IMG/VR virus record: IMGVR_UViG_3300030019_000570
Span: 48,426-112,425 of that record
Length of the DNA stretch: 64,000 nucleotides
DNA from: a virus
Reading direction: 5' to 3' (one strand)
A program made the position numbers and the translations under genes. Under the pieces are notes generated by a model. It was not told where the DNA came from and ran no database searches. It saw only the letters and a list, made by a program, of their open reading frames with translations. This document shows positions 57,162-64,000 of this stretch, one piece after another; position 1 is the first letter of the stretch; each line of letters starts with the position of its first letter.

Positions 57162-58055
57162 TTATATTATCTTATTTGGAGGATTATCTGATCTGGTTCA
57201 TAAAAATCCATTACACGATCTTTTTAATTTTATAGCAGAACTAATACTAGCTAATTTTAAATCTAGTTTATTTTTAGCTTGAATAATAGTATCAAAACTA
57301 TCAATATATATTCCATCTAAAGAATATCTATTTAATTTTTCTGATTTTTTATTAACTATTATTTGTAATTTATCATATTTTTCAGTACTTATAAAGTATC
57401 CTGAAATTTTATAATTTGCTCTAATAGCTCTATTAAGATTTCCAGAATTTGTATCTAAAAATAATATAGCATCTGACATTTTTTCAAATTCTTCTACTAA
57501 AAATCCATCAACATCATAAATATAATATTTATTAGGATTATGTAGATTATATTCTGAAATATTTATTAGATTATTATAACTCCATAAAAACCCATTACAA
57601 GTTCTTTTTTCATTAATTGCTCCATATATATTAGATATATCTCTTTCTATAATTTTACTAGCTTCTATAGCAGATTCATATGATTTTAATAAATTTCCGT
57701 TAAAATCAAATTGATAAACAAAATTATATGGTCTAGGTCTTCCTTTTCCACCTAATGATGTATTGTATGTTTTATCACTATTTATAAATTCTTCAGTAAC
57801 TAATTCTGATTCTTTTATATACGCATCTTCTTCTTTTTCAAATACATATAAAATATCTCTTTTAAAATTTGATATTCCATGTTTTATTATTGCAAAATGA
57901 AAAGGACGAATAGGATAATTCAAATAATGTGTATTGTTTAAATTAAATCCATTTCCTAAATATCCATCAAAAATATCAGGATTTTCAGTTTTATGTACTC
58001 CAATATAAATTTTATTGTTAATTAAACAAGTAGTTTTGTAAACAATGTATTTCAT
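57162..58055 (-). CDS. GIY-YIG homing endonuclease with three NUMOD1-like repeats (297 aa, TGA=Trp)
   Basis: The frame runs from the ATG at 58053-58055 to the TAA at 57162-57164, reading TGA at 57198 as Trp. The nuclease core is MKYIVYKTTCLINNKIYIGVH and the following helix (to about residue 95). Repeats of about 45 residues follow, each with a strand of type YQFDFNGNLLKSY, a helix, and in two cases the ending CNGFLW. The first CNGFLW uses TGG (57582-57584) and the second uses TGA (57198-57200), direct internal evidence for TGA=Trp. It sits between the 304-residue head protein and the start-less head-completion gene. Confidence 0.9.
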
Positions 58056-58078
58056 ATATAATTATATTATGGTTAATA

Positions 58079-58993
58079 TTATTTTTTAGATGTTGGTCCT
58101 TTTTTGACAGTAACTGTTTCAACAGGTTCTTCATAATAAGGAATATCTTTAGTGATATCTTCTTGAGCAACGTCAATTTCACGTTTAGTCATTAACTCAG
58201 GATAAGTTTCACGTTTAATAGAATCTAATAGTTTTTTGAATCTAATATCTCTTAGGAATGTTATTGTTGATTCTAATGAACCTCCAAGCATTTTATCATC
58301 GTATTTATATATTCCGTCTGAACGTCTAATTACTCCACGATCAACTGCATCGAGAATAAACAAATGCATTTTCCAATCTTCTCCTTCGTATAATTCAATT
58401 ATCCTTTTTGGAGTTTTCTCAGCGATTTCAACTAGATAATCTAGTATATCAGCAGGGATTGCATTTCCTAAATTGCGTCCTAACACTCTACATTTTTTGA
58501 TTCTTTCCGATTCTGAATCTTCATAGATATAACTTAAAGCTCTATAAACAAATTGTTTTTTGTCCATTTTAACTTTAGTAAGTTCTCCTGGTCTTTCAAC
58601 ATATAAATCAGCAATGCCATATTTACGAGCACCACCATCTACAATTAAATTACCATCTGAATCTCTTTGGAATCTATCTTTTGCAATCCAGTTACAATAT
58701 TCAATAGCTTCTCATTTAGCTTTATCTATTACATCATCTAAGTCAAATGAAGTTCCGTCCACTATTTCAAATACGTGATCGGCTGCAATATAATGGGCTT
58801 CACCATTACTCATTTTAGTAATATCATCTTCTGACAAAACCATTTCGGTAGCACCTTTATTGGCATCACCTCTGACTAATCTAACACAATCGGGGTATCT
58901 TCCTGTACGTGGATTTGGACAGGGTTGTATAAAGTACGTTTGATTAACTTTTCCATAAGCACTTCTAAGAATTATTTCATTATTCATATTCAT
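58079..58993 (-). CDS. conserved crAss-type head protein (304 aa, TGA=Trp)
   Basis: One frame from the ATG at 58991-58993 to the TAA at 58079-58081; the single TGA at 58712 joins what would otherwise be two genes. The N-terminal 90 residues form a beta domain (YFIQPCPNPRTGRYPDCVRLV...). The middle contains the join AKWEAIEYCNWIAK, where the first Trp is TGA and the second TGG, and the C-terminus is helical and ends in a Lys-rich tail. It directly follows the MCP gene and its terminator. It is probably a head-associated or capsid-completion protein; no enzymatic motif is seen. Confidence 0.65.
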
Positions 58994-59043
58994 ATTTTTT
59001 TGTATTTTTTAATTTTCATCTACTTGTAAAATATCTAAAATTA

Positions 59044-59064
59044 GGGGAAGGTTAATCCTTCCCC
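59044..59064 (-). terminator. intrinsic terminator after the major capsid gene
   Basis: GGGGAAGG (59044-59051) pairs perfectly with CCTTCCCC (59057-59064) around a 5-base loop. A short TAATTTT tract follows on the minus strand and a longer T-run on the plus strand. It lies 12 bases after the MCP stop. Confidence 0.8.
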
Positions 59065-59075
59065 ATTTTTTATTA

Positions 59076-60506
59076 CTAAACTTCTTCAATAATGAATGAT
59101 TTATAAGGAGCGAATGCTGCAATACCAGAGTATCCTGCAACGATCAATTTAGATCCTGCGATTGGAGAACTAACGATACCACTAGTGATACCATCTACAC
59201 CACCAACACCTGGATATTTAGATGTTACAAATTCTGCACCTTCTAATGTAAATGCTGCGATAGCTGGTTGATTTGTTGAAACGTCAGGTGACATATCAAG
59301 ACAAATACCGTATCCTTTTCTATCATATTCTTTAGTAAGAGCACGATCAACCATGAATGTTACCATATTACCGGCAATTTCATAAGAAGTGAAAGTTCCA
59401 CCAACTTTGATAGGATTATCAGCTTTAACCATTGATTGAGCTGCTTTAGAATACATCATTGTTGGAGTTGATCCCCACAATTTCAACCAGTCTCCTAAAG
59501 TAGAGTTAATTTGACCCCAAAGTCTATCATTAACAATAAATGTGTAACTGTTACCAATTGCATTTGCTGCTTTTTGATTCATTTGATCAATTACTGTATT
59601 GATGATGTTTACATTCAATTTAGCATATTTATACTTAGATGCAAATCTTTCGATTTGAGGAATAAGACCATCACCCGCGATAAGTGGACGACCATCTTCT
59701 GTAAGTACAGTAGATTTACCATTAACATCCATAGTTGTTTTTCCCCATAGTAAGTGGTTATTTTTAACTGTTTGGAAGTTTTCAAACAAATCTTTTTCCA
59801 TTTTGTTTAACTTAAAGATCTTTTCTTTCAAGTCTCCAGCTCCATCTCCTGATGCAATTTTGATAAATTGATCTTCCATTTGAGCATAACGAGAAGAGTA
59901 AGAAATGTCATTTCTATGTTCTGTGATCCATTGACGATGTTTTTCAATGTTTGATTGATACTTAGTATAACCTTCTTCATGGTACTCAGGCATAATATTA
60001 GATAAGAAACGAGTTGTTCCACCTACTTGACATGCTGAAGCATCAAGAATTGAAGAGAAATCTGCATCAATTAATTGAACCGTATATTCCCAGAATACAT
60101 CTGCTTTTCTTTGTGGGGTTGCTTTAACAATACATTGCTGACGCGATCCGTCAATTTTGAATGTATCATATTTTTCATAATATCTTTCTTTGAAATACAT
60201 TATGATATCTGCACCACCTGCACCAGTACCCGTTGGTGCTGCTGCGAATTCAACTCTTTTTACGAATTCTACATCAATTTCCCATTCTACCATTAAGGTA
60301 TTAAGTGGTTGAAATTTATTAGCTGTTTTAGAGTTGTAATAAATGTTCATTAAGGCTTCTGTTAAGAAAGTCGCTGTATTATGTGTATACATGCGAGCCA
60401 TAACTCCCATCATTTTAGGACGAGTTCCTAAAAGTTTGTAGAAATCCTCATAGGTTCTACTGTGTGCCAATTCTGGCTTTACGTTAACGTAACTTGCTAC
60501 TACCAT
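59076..60506 (-). CDS. major capsid protein
   Basis: A 476-residue protein with the length and sequence character of the crAss-like major capsid protein (HK97 fold): an N-terminal arm with SRTYEDFYKLLGTRPKMMGVMARMYTHNTATFLTEAL, an E-loop region with Glu/Lys/Tyr-rich helices (about 85-160), a peripheral domain with the YEKYDTF and RQWITEH segments, and a Gly/Ser-rich C-terminal A-domain. It forms the icosahedral head shell. Every Trp is TGG; no TGA is used, unlike most late genes. It follows the scaffold-like gene by 14 bases and is followed by a terminator, which fits very high expression. Confidence 0.9.
   Translation of the reverse strand: MVVASYVNVKPELAHSRTYEDFYKLLGTRPKMMGVMARMYTHNTATFLTEALMNIYYNSKTANKFQPLNTLMVEWEIDVEFVKRVEFAAAPTGTGAGGADIIMYFKERYYEKYDTFKIDGSRQQCIVKATPQRKADVFWEYTVQLIDADFSSILDASACQVGGTTRFLSNIMPEYHEEGYTKYQSNIEKHRQWITEHRNDISYSSRYAQMEDQFIKIASGDGAGDLKEKIFKLNKMEKDLFENFQTVKNNHLLWGKTTMDVNGKSTVLTEDGRPLIAGDGLIPQIERFASKYKYAKLNVNIINTVIDQMNQKAANAIGNSYTFIVNDRLWGQINSTLGDWLKLWGSTPTMMYSKAAQSMVKADNPIKVGGTFTSYEIAGNMVTFMVDRALTKEYDRKGYGICLDMSPDVSTNQPAIAAFTLEGAEFVTSKYPGVGGVDGITSGIVSSPIAGSKLIVAGYSGIAAFAPYKSFIIEEV
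60413..60433 (-). other. intragenic 5'-proximal hairpin in capsid gene
   Basis: TTTTAGGA (60413-60420) pairs perfectly with TCCTAAAA (60426-60433) around a 5-base loop, 73 bases after the MCP start codon. Confidence 0.6.
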
Positions 60507-60520
60507 TGTAATCTAATTTT

Positions 60521-61519
60521 TTAAAAATTTAAGTCGTAAATGCTATTTTGTGTTTTGCCGGAAGGATTATTCCTAATAACGGCGGGTTTTGGTTTTATCT
60601 GTGATTTAAGTTTTGCTATCTCCGACTCATATGCATTCTTCAATGCATCGAATGAATCTTTTCCGTAACGTGAAAACCAAGCAAGTTCATATAATTTTTT
60701 TGGATCATTTAAACTTTTATAAAACTCACTGGTTCCATTTTCGTCTAAATCCAAAATCTGTGAAAGTACTTCATTTTTTTCATCATCATCTAACTCTATT
60801 CCGTAGAATTCTGGCGTTTGCAATGCCACATTAACCATAGTTTCAGAAAATTGGTTAAATTGTTCTTCTCTTTCGGTTTCAGCTTCTTGCTTTTGAGCTT
60901 CGTTATATTGATCTTCTAGTTGTTTATATTCTGTTCTAAGCACACCTACTTTTTTAGTAAATAATGCCTCATCTTGTAATTCTTTTTCTAATTCTCTAGC
61001 TAATTCTTCTTCGGTTAAATCATACTTTTGTTTTAAGTCTAATAAGAATAATTCTTGATCATCGTAAGAATCAATACTATATTCAGATGCAGCTCCTTGT
61101 GTAAATTCTTTAATTACTGAAGTTTTATATGCTTCAAGGAATTCTTCAACTGTTAAATTTTCACCTCTAATTTGATTAATAAGTTCAATTTCTTCATCAT
61201 CTAAATCGTGATCTACAGGTTCTTGTTCTGGATCAGCAGCTTTTAAAATTTCTAATTGTTCTTCTTCTGTCAAATCATAGAAATCAATTTCTTGTTCATT
61301 ATCGTTTTCATCCAAAACACTAATTTTAGAATTTTCAATTCCAAGTGTTTTAAGATATTTATTTAAAATAAACTCTTCGGTATCAGGTCCTTCGCTTTTT
61401 TCTGCAAAAAAGTCATCGACATCATCTCCAGGAATATCTAATTGTATTTCGGGTTCGTGTTGGGGGTTATCGGGCAAAAGATCGCCTTCAAAAAGTTCAT
61501 CAAATTCATCCATATTCAT
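60521..61519 (-). CDS. acidic scaffold-like protein upstream of the capsid gene
   Basis: A 332-residue, strongly acidic, helix- and coiled-coil-rich protein (many EE/DD and Leu heptads between residues 90 and 250) with a basic C-terminal tail (KSQIKPKPAVIRNN). It lies directly upstream of the MCP gene. That position and make-up are typical of phage scaffolding proteins, whose basic tail contacts the capsid protein. Its Trp codon is TGG. The promoter at 61604-61611 probably drives it and the MCP gene. The scaffold call is an inference. Confidence 0.65.
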   Translation of the reverse strand: MNMDEFDELFEGDLLPDNPQHEPEIQLDIPGDDVDDFFAEKSEGPDTEEFILNKYLKTLGIENSKISVLDENDNEQEIDFYDLTEEEQLEILKAADPEQEPVDHDLDDEEIELINQIRGENLTVEEFLEAYKTSVIKEFTQGAASEYSIDSYDDQELFLLDLKQKYDLTEEELARELEKELQDEALFTKKVGVLRTEYKQLEDQYNEAQKQEAETEREEQFNQFSETMVNVALQTPEFYGIELDDDEKNEVLSQILDLDENGTSEFYKSLNDPKKLYELAWFSRYGKDSFDALKNAYESEIAKLKSQIKPKPAVIRNNPSGKTQNSIYDLNF

Positions 61520-61603
61520 TTATCATTTATAATGTGTATTATTTTTCTATCTATTAAATATATTCATCTTTCATAATGATTTTTATATATTCATTATTTT
61601 ATA

Positions 61604-61611
61604 CAAAGTTA
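61604..61611 (-). promoter_or_regulatory. Bacteroidota-type -7 element driving the scaffold-capsid genes
   Basis: Minus-strand TAACTTTG fits TAnnTTTG, about 85 bases upstream of the scaffold-like gene in the largest minus-strand gap (61520-61684). A TTG-containing tract lies about 16 bases further upstream. One arm of an inverted repeat overlaps it. Confidence 0.5.
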
Positions 61612-61672
61612 CCACCTTTATCAACAATAAAATATATAAACTATAAACTTTATTGAAAATAATTGTGGTAAC
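61608..61672. promoter_or_regulatory. inverted repeat GTTACCAC/GTGGTAAC over the late promoter
   Basis: GTTACCAC (61608-61615) and GTGGTAAC (61665-61672) are perfect inverse copies 49 bases apart. The left arm overlaps the -7 element, the usual geometry for a repressor or activator operator pair. A long-loop RNA stem is the alternative. Confidence 0.5.
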
Positions 61673-61684
61673 TATTAAGATGCA

Positions 61685-62200
61685 CTAATTGAAGAATTTA
61701 ACTTCGCCAGTATTAAATAACATAGCTTCAGACTGACGTCTAAAACTTAATCCTTTTAGAACTTTACCTCCAGCTTTATTTCACATCATGAATGCATGTT
61801 CAATATTAGCAGGAGTATCTTTTGCAATAATCCTTTTTAAAAGTGTACTCTTTGCAAGAGATCCAAATCCTACATTATATGAAAATGAAATTAAAGCTTC
61901 ATATTGATTCTGAGTTAAATCTAACTTCAATTTATCAATTTGTTTAGCAAATAGTTCCAAATCAACCTTTAACATTTTAGTAGCATCTTCAATAGTATTA
62001 AGTTTATGATAACTATATGCTTTTTCTTTATTTTCAGCACCTCTAATCATTTTACCATCTCTATCTAATATAACTTTTCCATAACCTTCAGTTCAGATTC
62101 CAATAGGATCCATTTTAGGTTGAAGTCCAATATGAGAGAGATCTCCGTCATGGAGACTCTCATAATGGGATACTAATTTAATCAGTTTGTCTGTAATCAT
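61685..62200 (-). CDS. GH24 (T4-type) lysozyme (171 aa, TGA=Trp)
   Basis: Cleaves the glycan backbone of peptidoglycan at lysis. The frame runs from the ATG at 62198-62200 to the TAG at 61685-61687. Both Trp residues are encoded by TGA (62093-62095 and 61781-61783); the standard code would hide the catalytic half. The catalytic triad is E14 (YESLHDG), D31 (KMDPIG) and T37 (IWTEGYG). NQYEALISFSYNVG and FRRQSEAMLF complete the family pattern. There is no signal peptide, so export needs a holin or entry as a virion protein; no holin is seen nearby. The TAG stop confirms that TAG is not recoded. Confidence 0.9.
62131..62164 (-). other. intragenic 5'-proximal hairpin in lysozyme gene
   Basis: TATGAGAG and TCTCC pair with GGAGA and CTCTCATA (13 pairs, a 3-base bulge and a 5-base loop), 36 bases after the start codon. 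Confidence 0.7.
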
Positions 62201-62201
62201 T

Positions 62202-62486
62202 TTATTTATTTAATTCAGAGAATATTGTATCAACATCTATTACAATTGTACTTCTAATTAATACTTCTGTATTTGAAGTAAAATTAAAATTAAAATTTAT
62301 ATTATTTTCAATTCCAGGATTATTCGATACATTAAAATTTCCTTTATTAACACCTTCTATATTAGCAGAGCCATTAAAAGATATTATTTTACTTTCTTTA
62401 ATTGAATAATTGAAAGTATAATCTACATTTCCAATTGTTACTTTAGCTTCAACACTAGTTGATTCATTTGTTTTTGTAATTTCCAT
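62202..62486 (-). CDS. small beta-rich protein (94 aa)
   Basis: A 94-residue protein made almost entirely of beta-strand-like sequence with many Asn, Ser and Ile, and no Trp. It lies two bases before the lysozyme gene and 25 bases after the FISUMP fibre gene. Composition suggests an extracellular virion component, perhaps a fibre accessory protein. No domain is recognised. Confidence 0.65.
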   Translation of the reverse strand: MEITKTNESTSVEAKVTIGNVDYTFNYSIKESKIISFNGSANIEGVNKGNFNVSNNPGIENNINFNFNFTSNTEVLIRSTIVIDVDTIFSELNK

Positions 62487-62511
62487 AATTTTATTTTATT
62501 AATTTTTTATT

Positions 62512-63615
62512 TTATAATCCACCTTTAGCATAATGATATGTTCCACTATTTGTAGGAGATACTGAAAGTAATGTTAATCCAGTAAAATAACCTCCGATTA
62601 TAGTACTAGTTGATTGAGATTGTCCTGATGATATTGTTAAATTAGCTCCTGATACATTAAATGATCTTCCTGCAGCAGCATCATAATAACTATAATTAAA
62701 TGTTATAGTAACATTTGTATTTACAACAACTGCACTCGGTGATCCTGCATATACTGAATACGCATACATTTTTCAATTTGTACCATCATATAAATAATCT
62801 ACATATATTTCAACATATGTATCATTAATTACATAATTATCTGCATAAGCTCAAGCATCATTATTATTGTAACTACAACAAGCTCCACTAGTTAAAGTAG
62901 ATCATGTAGTATTATCAGTTACTATTGAAATATCATTTCCATTTCTATATTTAGTACCTCTTAAATTTGATGCCATTCATACTTGATTACCAATTTTTAC
63001 TGTCTTATAAGTATAACCACTATTATCAGTCATTATACCTGAATTAGTAGAATCATCTTTGATTAATCTAACTGAAGCACCTGTTGCAGATCCACCACCT
63101 TCTAAACTAACTCATTCAGAATCATAATGCATATCCATCATAGTTGAAGTAGATAAATATAATCCAGTCTGTTTTATATATGCAAAATTTCCAGTATTAT
63201 ATCTAAATCCTCCGCCGACAGCAGCAAATTGATATATATCTGTAGCATTAGTATTTGGAGTTAACCAATGAGTTGTATTTGCTTCTTTCAATTTTCCACC
63301 ACCTGTAGTTGTTCCTCCAATAGTTGAAACTAAAGTTTCTAATTCTGTTAAAGTTGGAACATGTCATCCACTTGGAGATATATTTCTAGAATCTAATACA
63401 GCATATGAATTATATAATCTACCATAACCACCATTAGGTAGTATGTGTTGATAGTTTCTAAAATTATATAAACTGTTTTTACTACCTACGTAGTTACTAT
63501 CAAATGCACCAATAGCAGCGGAGAATAACTCAGTTAAACTCCTATTACTACTATCAGCATATATTTCAGTAACTACATCTCTTTGATTAAAATGATCATT
63601 ATCTGGAACTGACAT
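62512..63615 (-). CDS. FISUMP-domain fibre protein, permuted (367 aa, TGA=Trp)
   Basis: The frame runs from the ATG at 63613-63615 to the TAA at 62512-62514; TGA=Trp at 63364, 63112, 62977, 62902, 62851 and 62773. After a short N-terminal tail-attachment segment comes YGRLYNSYAV and GWHVPTLTELE, then GGKLKE and VGGGFRY (the usual second half of the Fibrobacter-type major paralogous domain). TYKTVKIGNQVWMASNLRGTKYRNGNDI, normally the first half, comes after it. The C-terminal 80 residues are Ser/Thr-rich strands. FISUMP domains are common on Bacteroidota surface proteins and phage fibres, so a receptor-contacting role is likely. Conserved Trp positions are TGA-encoded. It overlaps the upstream fibre gene by 17 bases. 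Confidence 0.82.
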
Positions 63616-64000
63616 ACTTTTCCTCCAATTGTTTTATTCTTGATTCAGCACTAGCAAGTTTTGCTATTATCAAGTCAATGTATTTTACTTTATATTCACC
63701 CTCTCTATTTCCAACTACAAATTCACTAAATCCATTAGATAATAAATCTTGAGCAATAGTACCAAATCTTAATTCTTCTAAGTTATTTTTAAAATTAAAT
63801 GAAACTAAATTGAGCCTACTATAGTCTTTAATGATTGGTTGAATATTAGTCTTTAAAGTTCTATCTGACGATAAAATAAAATTACTAGCAGTAACATTAC
63901 CATTGAAATGAGAATTATCACTTCCATCAATATAAAATGGAGTTGTACCATCGGAAGCATTTCTAATTGAAAATCCAGTGTTTGAAATTCCTTGTATTGA
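63599..64000 (-). CDS. tail fibre C-terminus with peptidase S74 chaperone (5' end outside window)
   Basis: 133 residues are visible, ending at the TAA at 63599-63601. SDRTLKTNIQPI, then RFGTIAQDLL, then YKVKYIDLIIAKLASAESRIKQLEE form the intramolecular chaperone (peptidase S74) that folds trimeric phage fibres and then cuts itself off at the Ser of the SDRTLK motif using a Ser-Lys pair. The final helix is the usual trimeric coiled coil. The visible part contains no Trp. The fibre body lies beyond the right edge. It overlaps the FISUMP gene start. Confidence 0.88.
   Translation of the reverse strand, partial: SIQGISNTGFSIRNASDGTTPFYIDGSDNSHFNGNVTASNFILSSDRTLKTNIQPIIKDYSRLNLVSFNFKNNLEELRFGTIAQDLLSNGFSEFVVGNREGEYKVKYIDLIIAKLASAESRIKQLEEKYVSSR

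Noticed and set aside
57141-58081. Group I intron around the GIY-YIG gene
   Set aside because: Only about 10-25 bases lie between the endonuclease and either neighbour, too little for an intron core, and no upstream exon with an ATG in the right frame is evident. Kept only as a possibility in the findings.
11451-63615. Dozens of separate short minus-strand genes as predicted by the standard code
   Set aside because: They share frames, abut exactly at TGA codons, and no TAA or TAG was found at the joins I walked; conserved domains continue across them. They are single genes read with TGA=Trp.
1-64000. TAG-to-Gln recoding (common in other crAss-like phages)
   Set aside because: TAG ends the GH24 lysozyme exactly at its expected end and also ends three early genes; no in-frame TAG was needed to join any domain.
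1-64000. tRNA genes, in particular a suppressor tRNA-Trp
   Set aside because: No T-arm plus anticodon-arm pattern or cloverleaf was found in the few non-coding gaps, all of which are short.

Overview
This window is a 64 kb piece of an AT-rich tailed-phage genome that I assign to the crAss-like phages (order Crassvirales). The assignment rests on a crAss-type major capsid protein at 59076-60506, a 2984-residue protein with the DFDID catalytic loop of the crAss-like virion RNA polymerase, and a run of other giant virion-type proteins. The host is probably a Bacteroidales bacterium: the few promoters I can find fit the Bacteroidota -7 element TAnnTTTG, and there are no Shine-Dalgarno sites. The decisive property is the genetic code. 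On the minus strand, and in the homing endonucleases and a lysin on the plus strand, TGA is read as tryptophan (translation table 4), while TAA and TAG remain stops. Under the standard code the right three quarters of the window falls into dozens of fragments. With TGA=Trp they join into about 27 long, tightly packed genes.

Layout. (1) 1-10566, plus strand: the early or metabolic block. It holds a PD-(D/E)XK nuclease (cut by the window edge), a GIY-YIG homing endonuclease, dUTPase, ATP-dependent DNA ligase, a thioredoxin, a possible primase-like protein, a metallophosphoesterase, ThyX, a DUF5664-type dNTP hydrolase and many small or acidic proteins. Except for the homing endonuclease these genes use only TGG for Trp, and one of them ends in TGA. 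A GAAA-loop terminator closes the block. (2) 10668-11449, plus strand: a one-gene unit for a Phage_lysozyme2-type lysin that uses TGA for Trp, with its own promoter and a bidirectional terminator facing the late block. (3) 11451-42380, minus strand: six very large genes (617 to 2984 aa), probably packaged or injected virion proteins. From left to right they carry a PD-(D/E)XK-like motif, an HEILH zincin motif, the RNA polymerase, an SF1 helicase module, a structural protein and a Gly/Ala-rich hydrophobic protein. (4) 42451-55923, minus strand: small cargo-like proteins, a DUF192 protein, two homing endonucleases, tail stabilization or muzzle-type proteins, a collar-domain protein, three probable ring or neck proteins and an Ig-domain decoration protein. 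(5) 55953-61519, minus strand: head-completion proteins, a third GIY-YIG endonuclease, the major capsid protein and an acidic scaffold-like protein, all downstream of a promoter near 61604. (6) 61685-64000, minus strand: a GH24 lysozyme, a FISUMP-type fibre protein and the S74 chaperone end of a tail fibre.

Together the minus-strand genes form the late virion programme, and the plus-strand genes supply nucleotides and DNA metabolism. The proposed logic is that early genes are readable by the unmodified host, whereas most late genes need TGA to be decoded as Trp. Capsid, scaffold and decoration genes avoid TGA altogether. The most unusual signal apart from the code is a set of GC-rich hairpins placed inside coding sequence, 27 to 263 nt after the start codons of nine late genes, including all of the giant enzyme-bearing ones.

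Coding density is close to complete. No gene-free stretch exceeds about 170 bases, and I found no tRNA, CRISPR array, integrase or insertion sequence.
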